Part shown: positions 1-12,705 of the stretch, in pieces
Numbering within the stretch: position 1 is the first letter of the stretch
How the letters are laid out: every line of letters starts with the position of its first letter
Assembly (NCBI GenBank): GCA_024663395.1
Contig: JANFAH010000050.1
Coordinates: forward strand, 1 to 64,000
Reading direction: 5' to 3'
DNA length: 64,000 bases
Origin: Pisolithus tinctorius
Lineage: Eukaryota > Basidiomycota > Agaricomycetes > Boletales > Pisolithaceae
Notes under the pieces: generated by a model
What the model was told of the DNA's origin: nothing
What the model saw: only the letters and a program-made list of their open reading frames with translations
Database searches by the model: none
Program-made: the position numbers and the translations under genes

Positions 1-1096
1 GTGAACAGTTCACGGCATCTCTTAGATTGATTGACTGAGATTTGAACCTCTTTACTAACGCCCCAAGGTACCATCATATGCGCAGTTGTGAGGCCATTTC
101 TATGGACCCAGGGATCACTCTCCTTGTAGAAGCTCAGCCCTCACAGCTCTCACTTTTCCATAGGCTTTTCCTTTCGGCCAACAAACAATAAACAAGCATA
201 GCCCTAGGTACTCACGATGCATCGGATCAGGTGGAACCTCGGGAGATGTCCCACCCTGCCAATTTAACCTCACGATTGTTGATTATGTAATATATGCACG
301 AATATTATGTAGTGAAATGGCGTCGTCGCTCGACGTTCATGAACTCTGTGATAATGCCATGATATATATAATATCCACTGGAGAGTATGAATGTGAAATG
401 CTGGTACACCGGGGGCCCAAGGTCAATGGGAAATTAACTTTCCAAGAAGTTTTGCAGTCATTTGATTACATAATATATGTGGGTGGTCACACGCTCAGGG
501 AGAACCCCACAAACCTCTAAGCTTGAAATGGTAACCTGATCGTTCTCGGCCGCGTCAGACAGCCATCCACGGGGGTCACTCAAGTCAAATACAGAAGAGA
601 GTACGTTTTGTTATTCCGGATCATTGGAGGTCAACACAAACACACAGACCTTGAGCCAGATGGACAGCAATTTAGGTAATTACCCCTGCATGAACGAACG
701 TGTTAACGAAAGAGAGTGAGACTCTTTCCTGTGTCATGCGGAAATAGTAAGCAGGGTATCAGCACAGGCAGATCTTCCAGCGCCAAGTCTACAGACATAC
801 AGCCTCATATGCCGTGTGGGTATTTTTTTCTGTCAGTAGCGTTTAAATTCTTGATAACGCCAGTTGCCTCCAGCCTGTCCTAATCCATAAACTACACGTG
901 CGTGGCCCTCAACCGACGTGATTGGTCGGGGACGCCAACTGATCCCATCGGACAGTGGCAATTTACGTAATGGAAGATTCCCAGTCCATTTAGGGGAGAG
1001 GCGCTCCCTACTCCTTGACACTACATAAAACGCTAACAGGCCGACTGCGCTAACAGCCTGACACGATCCCCATTCCCACTCCCAGCCCTCGTCGAT
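1..1096. other. Intergenic, no gene recognised
   Basis: No reading frame here looks coding. The only notable thing is two similar AT-rich stretches (around 277-297 and 464-484) sharing a core like TAATATATG. The last 200 bases presumably hold the promoter and 5' UTR of the gene starting at 1097. Confidence 0.5.
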
Positions 1097-2546
1097 ATGG
1101 TCGGCACCCTCAGCTTTACCGGCGACACCCACTTCGAGGTATGTCGTCGTTCTCTGCAATAGAAGCCCCGGAATTCTGACGTCGGAATATACATAGGTCA
1201 TCACCGTTTTGGCAAATTGCGGTACTGATACCGTTCGGGCGCGACAGGCTCTAGTAACATGGATTCAACGCAAGCAGCACAAAGGCAGGTCAACGGACCA
1301 CATTCTCACCAAATTGCGCCAGCTTGAACAGAAGGTCCGTCTCCTTGTTTAGTGCGGCTAACTGCCTCCACTTACTCGTTTCGACGCGCAGTTCATCAAA
1401 GACTTCTCACTGCATGATGCTTTCCGCGAAGCCAGGGCAGTAACATTCCTGCCCAGGTCCCCCGATCTCCCTCTTCCGGACTTCGTCAATAAACGCCACT
1501 CGTATTCCTCGACGCGATCGTCAGAGAGCCCAGTTATCGACGTCACTCGCGGCGAGAACTCACGTTATAGCCCGGTTTCTTCTCCTCAAACTCCCACCTT
1601 CCCAACTACCTCTTATAATCGTTTCTCTCCTTCATACTCTGAACGCAGACTTGATCCATACGCCGAGGAGCCTGAATCACCATCTACTTCAGATAATTCC
1701 CCTTCCCCCGGAGGCAGCCAGAGTCCGTTTCATTCCAGCCCATATGTCAATCATTCACCGACCGTTTACACGCCATATCCTTTGGTCGCAGTTCGCAGTA
1801 CAAGGAAGCCGCCGACCCTATCCCCTCCTTCCCCCACGATCGTTCCCCAACGCCATCGTTCTGTTTCCAACCCTGTTCCTCCTGCTCCAATCATGACCCG
1901 CCGCTCAATACCCCCCCTAAACCGTCTCTCTGAGCCATCTATCGCTTTACCCCCCACTCCTCGCCCTGCTCCAACACAGCCTGTTCCTCAGTCTGCATGC
2001 TCGTCAGCTGCTAGTTCTACGGTTTCCTTGGCATCCCCAGTATCCCCAAATCCTCAACCATATAATGACAGTGGTTTACGCATGCCGTCACCACTGCCTT
2101 CTTCCCCTTACTCCTCTAAAGAATCTTTCACGACAGTTACCGACATCGAACGATACATCCCTTCCGATATTGACCTCACAGATCAAGACTGCTTCTCGAA
2201 CTTCAGGGTTGTTACGCGGTCGGACAGCCCCCTTCACGGCGAAGCAAGCCACAGCCGTAGTAGTGCTGTCGGTACTGCCCCTCCTTCGTATGCGGATGCA
2301 GTGGCTCATCTGCTGTCGGAACACGGATGGGAGATAGGGCCCCGGCTTGAAAAGGCTCTCAAAATATGTAGTGCCTCCCTGGCCGTGAAGGAGCAGGTAC
2401 TCAAATGCCTTCGCTCCGAGCCCGGATGCGATCCTCCGCATTGGCAGAGTCGACTGAGGGAATGCGATCTCAATCCTGAGGCCGTTGATTTCATCGTGGA
2501 TGAGATGTGTAGGGAGCTGGAGGACGTACCCGGGAGAGCGCTGTGA
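1097..2546 (+). CDS. Pro/Ser-rich protein of unknown function, 444 aa, 3 exons
   Basis: Exons 1097-1138, 1197-1334 and 1392-2546, both introns phase 0 (58 and 57 bp, GT...AG), join into one open frame from ATG at 1097 to TGA at 2544. The first about 100 residues are basic and look helical (RARQALVTWIQRKQHKG). Then follows a long low-complexity region rich in Pro, Ser and Thr, with an APPSYADA stretch that contains a PPxY WW-domain-binding motif. The last about 85 residues are ordinary globular-looking sequence with several Cys. I recognise no domain. Proline-rich tails with PPxY suggest an adaptor or ubiquitin-ligase client, but that is only inference. The start is the first ATG of the short 5' exon; the intron solution is the only one I found that keeps the frame open. 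Confidence 0.75.
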
Positions 2547-5500
2547 TGATTCTCTTTCTCGCCCAAACAGAACCGAAAAAAAGCGAAAAAAAAGTTGCCA
2601 CTATGTATAGAATGTCGAGGCTAACTTCTGGTCTAAGTCTTTTCGGTTGTGTATACTGTACCCTAAGTGTGTTGTGCGTCTTGTAATTTGTCTGTACTCC
2701 CACTTGCTGTTCTAGTTAGGTGTCTTGTTGGCTCGTTTCGGGTACATCTGTGCTTATTTGCTTGTTTATTGCCTAGATTATTGAAATGCATTTCTGGCTT
2801 CGATGCGCTGCACATTGCCTCACGGCTCGGAAGGAACATGCTACGAAGAACAACTGAGGAGAAATGTACGAACCCGACTGTCACGGAAAATTCAGGACCA
2901 CCGTCGTTATGCACATGCTGCATGTATACCCAATAGCTGCAATATCGTTCCAAGGGGATGGCGCAGCTCACAGCTCATTCTGAGTTCATGACGCCATGCC
3001 AGCTTACTCCCAACCACTTCTCCTCCTTGCACGTTCGTCGCACTTCCGGGCACCAAGTCATTAGGTGATAACAGGCTGTCCTAGGCTGTCCTCCTTCCTG
3101 TAGTGCATAATAATTTGTACCGGAATTTCTGTCAGTCAGTCAGTCAGTCAGTCAGCAAATGTACTTACCTAACCGGCGCTAATCCTGTTCCTGCAGCCCT
3201 GTCCTTATACGTTCCCCGAGAGCTGGCTCGGCGACCCCGATGAGACTTATCAGACTTATCAGGGTAATTACGAAGAGGAGCTCTCGCCCGATCCACTAAC
3301 ATGCTGATCGTGACTTTGTGACTGTTAACTGTACAGTCATATAGCCTATTTCCGTCCCACGGACGCAGTTCGACCGACAGCTTAGAGCCCTGAATTTTCT
3401 GAAAGTGTCTTCGCGGACCCGTCGCGAGTTTACCTACGACATCCGTCATTTTTCTGCTTACTTTCCCATGTCAACAACCTATTCAGTAAGTGCTACTCAG
3501 CAGTCTATAACAGTGCGTATCTCAGCCACTGGCATCAATCTGAAAGTCACCTTTAGGATCATGGGGCTTGGCCTGGCTTAGCCAGTACGGACGACAGGGT
3601 CTGTCTCCATGTGTACGTATGTATCTGCCTTTCACACGTACCCTGATCGTGTACCCGGTACAGGGCGATCGGGCGAAGAAAGTCTATAGAACAAACTGTG
3701 AAAGCGTGTGTATAGCGAAATCGAGTGCGTCTTTTCCTTACATTCGCCCGCTTCTCTACTACGCGTTATCTCGACACCAAAGGATACAATCTGAAAGACC
3801 CTACAAACACCGTAAGGGTCTATGGTGTTTCCGTCTCCGTACTATAATTTGACTCTCATTCACGTGTTCGACTAGGACGCAAGGTTTGTGCCGTAGCTAA
3901 GACGCACAATACCCACTTAGGAATGATGATCACGTCCACTATTTGGTACCGGTGACAGAACTCACATCTTCTGTTTTCTTGCGGTCGACGAATAGATAGC
4001 CTTGCACCCGGTCCCGTCGTAACGGCTTCGCCTTGAACCAAGTCCCCTGAGTATCCCTCATAATGGATCCCTTCTCTGAAAGAAATTGTCCTCGGAGTAT
4101 CAACTATCATTCTGATACCAGTCCGGACCGGTCAGAGTAGATTTCGTGTCCGAACATATGACGGAAGATGATCAGATACCACATTAGTCCAAAGACATAT
4201 ATGACAGCGGCATCGACTTGACCACTAATGGAAAAGTCAGTCGACGCGCAACGCAAGGCTTTGAAACCGTACTAACTCTTTGCATACTTAGTGCCATCTA
4301 CAGTACTCTCTCATAGTCACTGCTAAGATAACTGCCATTAACCTCCATTGGCCCCGAGCTTCCAACACAAACGACCCTTCTCTGGGGGGACCCGAGGCAA
4401 ATTCGGATAAGGTTACGCTATTTTTGCGAGATTCTGCCACAAGTTTGGGTCTTGGAGTATCTGGATTCCATAGGGATATTCAACACGGACCCCTTTAGCC
4501 CTACTCCTGTCGCCGAGAAGACCGTCTGATGTCGGCCTTATGCGGACCTACCCATGATGACCCTGTAAAGTCTCCCACACAAAGGTTAAACCAATCTTGG
4601 CAAATCAAGCTAGGTACATTAAGAGAAAAAGAGTTTGACCGTGGTTATCTATGCCGTCTAGTGTTTGGGTAGGGTGTCATAGACATCTTCAAGGTAGCCG
4701 AGATAATTCTTCCCCACAGCTTTTGCTGCCGGTGAACCGAAATGCTTCGAGGCGAACTGAGCGCAACGGTCACACCCAACATTGTGAAATGTCTGTAAAC
4801 ATCTGGCCGATAATGAATAATCATTCAAACGTCTTGAAAAACTTATTTGCGCGTCGTTAATCTCCAATCTGAAAGCCCGGCTTCACGCCCGGAAAGACCG
4901 TCGATCGCATCGTATTCCGTGCGGAAGTTGGATGAGATATAACTTAGACGACGACGACGACGATAAGAAGTTTTGTGATACGTGTGTATCTCACTCGTAC
5001 ATAAGGTCTTCAGGCGTGGGGCTACACGTTAGCTGTAACGCTACATGCTTCGACTCTTCAGATGAAGGCGAAGAGCCCTTGGAACCGACTTCAGCTCAGT
5101 CGTTTGAAAGCTCACATCCATAAGCAAAGAGTCGGGCATTCAAGTGAGTCCTTGAGCCTAGATAACCCATCAGCGCGATCAGTCTAAAACGGAGGACATA
5201 GTATAGGATGCGTTCAGACTGCCACCAATTGTGAGAGATGAATGTAATTGTGGCATCGAAGTGTAGCAAAACAAGCTCGGGAGCATTTTCAAGGTGGCAA
5301 TTTGGGGACGGCCAGGTGGGACGCCCCGTGAGGCCGACGTGCACTATTGTTAATCATCTTTGACAGTACAGCGTACCCGTTTGAAAGAAAAAAAGTTGGT
5401 GAAGTCCCTCCAATAGCTGCTAACTATCAGCCATCGACCGCCAATGATCAAGTAACTCACGGATAAGTTGCCTCACTATGAATACCAACTAAACATGGAC

Positions 5501-6329
5501 TCCATACGTCAGTATAATATGCTTGCTTACGAGGGCATATGGACTTGGAGATTATCTCCTCCCCCACCAATAAGAGACGGCAAGCAACGATGATTGCCCT
5601 TATATGGTCGTTAATTTGTCGGAGACAGAAGTGGCATAGCCATAACCAAATGTGTTTCCATGATCGTTTGATGATCATCTTCAACATGCACTGCAAGTAC
5701 TGGCAGGGACCCTGCTGATTGCTCGCTAGGTAACCATGGATGATTCGATGATGAGGATGGCATCCCATGCATTCTTAGCAGTGCATCGTACGTAGCACGA
5801 TATGACTGGGTCACATATAACACCCGTTCGTCGCATTCTAACAGGTCCTATGACACTTCGTCTCGACATCATACTGTACGCTTTCCAGTCGATGTGCGTT
5901 CATTTCTTGTTTTTATGTCTTCTCCAAGCGGGCCATTCTCAGTTAGTCCCTGGAACACCTCGGACTTCGCCCTCCATTTGAGTAGTCGGCAAGTTCTATT
6001 GGAAGATAGGTGAAAGCAAGGTGAAAGTCATTTCTTGTAACTTCCTACTTGAGCGTCACGTTCCGGTGTCCGTAACAACGGACGTGCTGTCATATTAACA
6101 GATCAGTCAAATCGAAGCGCCCTCGTGGTAAGAACGACACAGGTCGTTGATCTTCCGAGGTCATTTACTTATCTTCACCCCGACAATCGATCGCATAAGT
6201 AGCGGCTGTTCACAATCCAGGAGCCCTGTCCCCTCAAGGCCATCCCACACACTCCTTCCAGGGTGCAGGTCATCCTCGTATCACGGCATCCAAAGACATG
6301 TTCTTCCGCATCTTTCGGTTCAGGCGTAA
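2547..6329. other. Gene-poor 3.8 kb interval
   Basis: Normal CpG density but no frame longer than about 100 codons, and no exon chain that resembles a known family on either strand. It contains a (GTCA)n microsatellite at 3131-3155 and an Asp-codon run (GAC repeats) near 4948-4963. It may hold regulatory DNA, a noncoding RNA gene or a badly decayed element. I cannot support anything specific. Confidence 0.5.
3131..3155. repeat. GTCA microsatellite
   Basis: Six perfect tandem copies of GTCA plus one extra G. Confidence 0.95.
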
Positions 6330-7175
6330 ACAACGTTCAGCTCCCCCGTCTACACCCCGTTCCGCAAAGGCGGTCAACGTGCCCGGAGCTTGACTCCTCC
6401 GGAACATCCTGCGTCCACTCCAGCACAAGAGCCGACGCCCGTCCCCCTCAGCCCTATCATTTTCGTTAGTCGGGATCGCAAACAAGCTGATACGTATGCT
6501 GGTCGTGTGCGCATTTCCGCAAACACCGGGTGCGGAATATTTTCTCCACGTCCTGCGATATCTCGGAAGAAGAGACATGTGTCCTTCCTCGTCATGGGAG
6601 ACGACGCTAAGGCGGGGCCCTCGTCGTCTCCACCGACTCCATATCCATTTCTTTCTTCGTTTCCCCCATCTTCATCCCGGCCAACTCGTGAATCATTTTC
6701 CTCGGTGTCGACGCTTGTCGACACCGAACGAGCCTCACCCAAACCCTCAGCGGCTGACGCCCTTGTCTGGGAGGATATACTCGATGAGAGGGTCTCAGGT
6801 ATTGCCGAGGCGAATACGAATGCTGGTGCACAGGCCGAACTACCATCTTCACCCAGAAGAGAGAAACCAAGGGACAAGAGCCGTCACCTTTCGATGCTTC
6901 CGTCCCTGTCCAAGCGCTCCAAATCAATCCGGTTCTCTGTGCCGGTTCCTCCCCGTGGAGGGTCGGCACCTCAGACGCCTTCTATTCCATCCGGAACTTC
7001 CACTAATGTGCCGCCTCCTTCGCGTCGTACGAGTCGAAGGATCTCGGTGATTTCCACTACTAGCCTCTCGGGTTCAGCCAAGGCTAGCAAGTCGAAGAGA
7101 GCATCGAGATGGAGCCAACACGTGAAAAGCCCAGAGACTCAGGAGGTGTTGAAAGCACTAAGTTACATGTCCTAA
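6330..7175 (+). CDS. Ser/Pro-rich protein of unknown function, 5' end unresolved
   Basis: One frame is open from 6330 to the TAA at 7173 and reads as coding over its whole length: SSPVYTPFRKGG near the beginning, a KKRHVSF motif, then Ser/Pro-rich sequence with basic patches (SRRTSRRISV) and an ordinary C-terminus (SPETQEVLKALSYMS). The first in-frame ATG is at 6594, which would give only about 193 residues. Coding character upstream of it suggests an earlier start through an exon I could not fix; possible acceptors are the AG at 6322-6323 and at 6339-6340. An ATG at 6298 opens a short frame (MFFRIFRFRRKQR) that ends at 6393 in another frame, so it would need an intron to join. No domain recognised. 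Basic low-complexity composition would suit a nuclear or cytoskeletal regulator, but this is a guess. Confidence 0.55.
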   Translation, partial: TTFSSPVYTPFRKGGQRARSLTPPEHPASTPAQEPTPVPLSPIIFVSRDRKQADTYAGRVRISANTGCGIFSPRPAISRKKRHVSFLVMGDDAKAGPSSSPPTPYPFLSSFPPSSSRPTRESFSSVSTLVDTERASPKPSAADALVWEDILDERVSGIAEANTNAGAQAELPSSPRREKPRDKSRHLSMLPSLSKRSKSIRFSVPVPPRGGSAPQTPSIPSGTSTNVPPPSRRTSRRISVISTTSLSGSAKASKSKRASRWSQHVKSPETQEVLKALSYMS

Positions 7176-8072
7176 GGAACGGTAGCACCAAATGATCGAC
7201 ATTCTGGTATGTGGTATATGGGGAAAAAGTCGACATTTTCAATTGTGGGGAGATGCCGAAAAACGAGATGGTATTTGCTGTGAGCGAGAGGTTGGCGGGA
7301 TACGTGGGAGACACACCAGTGCTTTTTCGGTCGATGGTATGACGACGGAGCCAGAGTTGGTCGAAGATTTGGTGTTCCAGCCGCACAAGTATTCTATCCA
7401 CACGTTCTTTTCTTCGCCTTTTTTTTTATCTTACAGTAGTCGCCTGTCTCGAAATTACTTGGAACTGATACTGTAAGCTTCGGGCAGCAGTGCTCTTTGA
7501 GATCTTTAGTGCACAATACGGCGTGAAGCCTCATGGAATATGAAGAGCTGGATCCTACTTCGTACATAACAACTAGGAATCACTAGATATCGCCCATGGT
7601 GGATTTTCCTACCCGCAATCAAGTACTGCTGAGCGGCAGAGGATACAGAGATGCATTAATGGCACACCTCTGAGTACGACGTGCGTGATGTGTGTATTTA
7701 TCATGGTAATATCATCATTCTCTTCTTCGCTCAGCCCTGCGAAATACTAGTAAAGTATGACCCACCTCCGCAATTGCGTGCACTCCGGGTATGTATTGGT
7801 AGCCCCAAAAGGATCCAAGCACTCACTCACCAGATCAAATGGTATGCCGACTCGTCGACAAACACGAGCTAGTTGGGTTCTTCGCTGAATGCATCGCGTG
7901 TCGCACAGCCCTCTATTCTTATTTCTGTCAATGGTGAACATTGAACAGTGAACCTCCAAAAATACAGACCCAGATGGCTACAATAATAAGTACATAATAT
8001 GGACGACGCAGGAAACACGACGGAATAGATCAATGTTACACTCACAAACGCACAAGTACAGTAGAGATGTCG
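7176..8072. other. Intergenic between convergent genes
   Basis: Holds the 3' flanks of the plus-strand gene ending at 7175 and the minus-strand gene ending at 8073. Short frames are present but nothing resembles a gene. Confidence 0.5.
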
Positions 8073-9187
8073 TCAAGCGAACGACAACAATAATTGTATT
8101 GCCGTGCCCAGCAACACCGTACTAGCCAATAGATGCGCCGCGAATGATGATGGGAGAGCACCGTCAACAAGTGGAACTGCCAATGCGATCGTCTGATTCA
8201 AGCAAACTGTCAAATTCGTATCGATGTTCGACGGAAGGGGTGAATCCGTCATATTGGTGTTGTTACTGAACGTTACTGAGTTGTTGTACCCATCCAGCGT
8301 TAGTACGACGCTACTTGCGCGATAGTATTGAATGGCTTGTTCGGGATGTGGGGCAGTCGCAGAGCTCGCGTTAAAGGCTACTGGCGAGGAGGAGCTGGAT
8401 GAAGAGAGGTAGTGCGAGCAGTTGGCGTCGATGGAATGAATAAGGGACACAATGGTGCTATTGTCAGATAAGACATGAAATATGGTATTTGGGCTGGAAG
8501 TGTTGGATATAAACGTGGCTTCCATGAGGGGACCGCCGAAACGGCTCGTATTATAGGCGTCCCCGTACTGCATGAAAAATAGTACCATCAACAAGAAGGA
8601 CGTGCAATCATACACATCGAAAGGAAATACCTCTGAACCATTGAGATAAGGTTGACTCTCTGCTGCAGTGTCATTCCACACGACTGGCCAGTACCAGAAC
8701 GGGAAACCACGACCTGAAACGCCGCGTCCTGTGATGCTCGGATACCCGCTTCCATAGGTTCTGTCGGTCCACAGTTCGGGTCATAGACGACAGTCAGCGT
8801 TCAGGAAGAATGGTTACCTGCTGCCGAATATTTCGTCCCTCGTCCCCCCACCAGCACTCCGCCCGGCGAACAACTCACCGGGGGGAATCACGATGGATTC
8901 TCCACCGCCATATCCATAAGCAGTCGCACTACTCTTCCCGAGACTTCCGGACGAACTCGACGAAGACGAAAGAGGAATCGAACTTAGTTTGCCAGTCGAA
9001 GTACCTGAAGACAGAGGAACTATCCTTAGGGAAACGTTAATCGGTAGAACTTCCACCCGGACTCTTACCACCACTGCCAGAACTTTCGCTTTCTCCCGGG
9101 CCCTCCAAACCGCCCGCACCCACACCCTCACCAGCACCAGCACCGATACCACCTTCGCCACCGACTGCAACTGCTCCACGCCGGGCC
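8073..9187 (-). CDS. Gly/Tyr/Ser-rich surface protein with predicted GPI anchor (N-terminus incomplete)
   Basis: Minus-strand exons 9187-9069, 9004-8818 and 8760-8073 are joined by introns of 64 and 57 bp with correct phases. The protein runs from a Gly-rich segment (GGEGGIGAGAGEG) through a Ser-rich stretch and a Tyr/Gly region (ATAYGYGGGES) to a conserved-looking block (TYGSGYPSITGRG, GRGFPFWYWPVVW). Next is a domain with many N-x-S/T sequons, and a hydrophobic C-terminal tail (HLLASTVLLGTAIQLLLSFA) after a short-residue region, which is the layout of a GPI-anchored wall or membrane protein. The block with FPFWYWP resembles a hypothetical-protein family I remember from many Agaricomycetes. 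The 5' exon with start codon and signal peptide should lie above 9187, but I could not place it; another Gly-rich frame at about 9320-9390 may belong to it. Function unknown. Confidence 0.7.
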
Positions 9188-9985
9188 CTACGTGAAATGA
9201 AGGGAACGTGCATGGAAATTAAAAAAATGAGGGGAGTGAATTGCTTCGGAGGGTGGTTCTGGGTAAAAGGAGTCCATTATAAATGCCAGTGCGCACTTGT
9301 GCTGTATGACCATACTTCAGGAGTATCACGAGTGGCAGTGGCTGATGCCAAAGCCCTCCAGGCGCCCCTCCAGCAGTACCATCTCCGACTCCCGCGCCAG
9401 TGGAGGGCTCAGGGAGGACGGAACAAAAAATTTTCAGACCTAGACCTGGAAGCGTCCAGGAATATGCCGATCGATTAGAACCCCCCGAAGCTTATCTACC
9501 TCAGCACAGTGGTATGCGGAAAAGAAACGGCAGACGAGCCTGCAGCATCAGTTCACAGTATGTATAATTCCGAGTTGTGCCAGAATACTTGAGGTATCGC
9601 TCGTACTAGCATTAGATTTTTCCAGGCTCCACAGCACACCGCAGGCTGCGGAAGCGCCCTCCCCCTTCACACTCTTCACACCGCACGTGTGGTGACGTCA
9701 ACGAAGGTATGCCTACTGCATCCGTGTCCCAGTAAGCTGCGACATTGAATGGCGAGTGGATAGAGCGCTTTGATAATCTGCTTTATGGCTTGTGTTGCAC
9801 CACACTCATCACCGTGTGTTGTACTGACCCGTCAGTTCGGAAGTCCATGGTCTTCACTATCTGCATCGTGACAGTACTAATCCCAATCTTTCAAAGTTTC
9901 CTCGGATTGTAGAACCTGAAGACAATGGCAGTGGCTCTGATAGGACATACTGGTACAAGTTCAATAGGTATGCTATGCGTATCTC
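9188..9985. other. Intergenic; probably contains the missing 5' exon of the upstream-reading surface protein
   Basis: On the minus strand a Gly-rich frame (GAGVGDGTAGGAPGGL, about 9330-9380) looks like more of the same low-complexity protein, but no start codon plus signal peptide could be connected. The rest shows no gene. Confidence 0.4.
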
Positions 9986-11311
9986 TTACTGTTCTTCCTT
10001 GGACTCCGATCCCTCTTCAGACTTGTGCTTTCGACGTATGATAACATAGTTATCAGCGTCTTCGCCGGCAGGGATAGCTTCGATGTCGCCCTTCACTACA
10101 CCGGAACGCTCGGGTGTGAAGTAATTTCTGCAGTGCGTAAGAGGAGAGTCAGTAATTCAAGCAGAGCGATCACAGGCATGCAAGCGAGGAGATCGCTAAC
10201 CTTTCAGCTCGGATCATGTACAGATCGTGTGAGAGAAGTCCGTGTCCAGCTACAGGACCATAATACGATGTGCCTGCTAGTGAGCCGATGATGCACGTCC
10301 CCACGAGAAGGGAAAGGTAGAAACGATACTGCGAGTACCATACCGGCGCTATGAATCGCAGGACGCGACAAATAAGAAAAAGCAAGATGTCAGCCATCGC
10401 CATCATCCCAAGCGATTATACCGTATCGAAAACTCACTCCATCCCCAAGCGGTGGCCCTGTTATCGGCGTACCACAACCCCACGAATCCAAGCCACTGGC
10501 AAAGCAGGGCTGTCGTAGGCTGTAGCGTGATTGTAGACCACGCAACGATAGCTGGGGCCACTCCAAGGCAAAGCCGTCTATAGCCTTTATACCCCCCATA
10601 CCCGGCTATCTCCATACCCCAGTGCAGTGCGCCTGAAGGTAGAGAGGCCCAATAAGCAACGCTTGGATAAAATTAATATTACCACACGAGGAAAGTCGTA
10701 CCTAGGAAAGATAGCAGCACGGCGCCGTAATGGACTTGGAAGTTAAGAGCTTGATCAAGAACGGTGAGCGCGACACCTGGATCGAGATTCGTAGCTAGTC
10801 CCAACGTAGCCAGTCCCGCCTGGTGGGCAAGGTACACGGTCGTCCCTGCAGATGCAATGTACGGCAAACCACCAGCAAGACCCATAACAAACACCGGAGT
10901 GGGCACCTTGACCGCAACAGCACCCGTAATTCCAAACTGTTAAAGTGACATGATATGAGCCGTTTCATCGTAACACACCGAACCATGCGTCCATGCTTAA
11001 GGTGTACTTACGAAAGAGTCAACTTTAGGTTTCACAGTGTCGACAGTGAACACGCCGCCCGCAATCTCGCGCGCCCAATCAGTAAGCGAGTTCCCTAATT
11101 CCTCCTTCACGTTCTGCGTAGCATGCTCGACGGATTGACTACCGGGTCTTCCTGAGACCGAGCTGGCAGCGAAGCGCGCGTGCAGTCGAGAAAGGCCACC
11201 ACCAGTGGCTACAAGACCGATTGTCCCGGGGACGCGCCCTGGACGTTTGAGCGAGATTGGGGAATTGCGCAACGCGAATGGACGTGCAAGGCAGACAAGT
11301 CGCTGGTACAT
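9986..11311 (-). CDS. DUF3429 / TMEM69-like mitochondrial membrane protein, 339 aa, 5 exons
   Basis: Exons 11311-11012, 10936-10702, 10632-10438, 10348-10201 and 10127-9986 splice with consistent phases into 340 codons ending in TAA. The N-terminus (MYQRLVCLARPFALRNS) is basic and Arg-rich like a mitochondrial targeting sequence. The body has the DUF3429 pattern: a helix with MGLAGGLPYIASAG, then VHYGAVLLSFLGALHWGMEI, APAIVAWSTITL, WYADNRATAWGWTPVWYSQYRFYLS, and a Tyr/Gly-rich C-terminal loop before an acidic-basic tail (RRKHKSEEGSESKEEQ). Five to six hydrophobic segments are visible. The family is conserved from bacteria to animals (TMEM69) and has no agreed function; an inner-membrane location is inferred. 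I chose ATG 11311 as the start because no ATG lies upstream in frame. Confidence 0.88.
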
Positions 11312-12705
11312 CGTTTGCAATGAAGCTAGCTAGCCTGGCGCAAGGCTGTCTTATGTGCGTTGGGCGCAACCACCTCAGGTATGACGTCATAGCCACCCTA
11401 TGCGGTCAGAGCTCCAAGTGGGGGACCTGAGTGTCTCGTGAAGCCTTACGTCCCGGATACTGAAGCAGTGAAGAATTCGGAGTGTTCGCTAGCAGACTCC
11501 GAATCAGTCATGGATGCTCCATGTTGGAGGAAAGGGTTTGACGGTGTGGCGCACTGCAACGTCATACACTAACCGACAGACCCGAGACCAAGTTGAAATG
11601 CCGGTCAATGTGTTCTGAATTTGACTATGCATGCTGACCTCCCTTGACCCTCTTGAACCCGGAAAATATCGGTCGGAAAAGTCGTGATAGGAGCACGGAC
11701 ATTTCTTTCGATCACAATCGTGCCACGCGGCTGAGGTCGGCGGTCCTGGTTAATCACAAGGGCAGCCGACAATATATAAGTCCGCACATTTGTCCTTTTT
11801 TTTTTTCGGGGTTGCGTGAGGGTTCGCAAGGCAGTGGTTCGAGTTCAACACAACGTGGCGCAGTGCGCACGGAGGTTACGCCCTGCCGTATGCAGCTTAC
11901 CTGGAAAGATATGGTGGAAGGGACTGCACTGTGTTGAAAAAACAACGTTCTAGGCAGTTGGGAAATCAATATTTTACTATCACTATTCGGAATGGCGGGC
12001 AGCAATTGAAGTACGGTCGCCGAGCGCGGGATCGACAAATCTGAGTGAAAAAGGTCACGGTCCTCGAACGAGCTTTGGGTATTCGGCGGCGGTATGTATG
12101 TGGGCCACTGACCCAGGAAGAGCTCAGGGTACTGGAATCTGCCACGCGGCACACCCACTCACACTATTTCCCGCGCTCGGGTCTCGAATTGAAAAAATAA
12201 AATAAGAAATACAAAACGACGAGGTCCTCACCCTTTAAACGGCACAGTCATATAGGCACGCACGGTCACCATATCTGCTTCACGAGCCTAGTTATCGGAT
12301 CCCCCTAGGAGTGTGAACGAGTGTGCTGCTTGTTATCAGTAATCAGAACACATTGACAGGTATCTCCTTTTCCAGCGGGCACACCGCGCACATCGCAATC
12401 ACCTGCTTTGGTAGCCATGGGAAGTTGAAGGGTTTTGTCTTCGCGGCTGCTCTAGAACGGAGGCCTGAAGTCGAGCACCACTTCACGCGGTACCAGAGCG
12501 AATTATTAAGATTCGAACGGAGTCACATCACAAGGCACGAAAGGCACTGTGCGCTCCCACCAGGACCCTGCTTACAGCACCAGCAGCTCAGTGGTGCAGA
12601 ATAGTAAGACCAACGTGCGTTCCACCATTTTGGGATCTGTGCACAAGGTTAGCGCCACCAGAAAACCAAGAAAAATGTGTCCATCGCTTACCAAAACTAA
12701 TCTAC
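11312..12705. other. Intergenic, no gene recognised
   Basis: Contains a TATATAA-like sequence near 11772 and a poly-T run of about 10 near 11797. Frames on both strands (for example 11754-12158 minus and 12323-12604 plus) have no family resemblance and no splice-supported extension. Confidence 0.45.

Noticed and set aside
317..520. 67-codon plus-strand frame
   Set aside because: Short, isolated, no start context or family resemblance and includes an AT-rich repeat-like stretch.
3131..3155. Possible CRISPR or satellite array
   Set aside because: Only a 4 bp microsatellite of six units; no spaced direct repeats anywhere in the window.
8814..9179. Minus-strand frame with runs of Val/Leu/Arg (SVLVLVRVWVRAV)
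   Set aside because: It is an out-of-frame reading of the Gly-rich exon; the spliced frame gives GGEGGIGAGAGEG and joins the conserved downstream block.
9197..9478. Plus-strand 93-codon frame
   Set aside because: Antisense to the probable 5' part of the GPI-like gene and without any recognisable feature.
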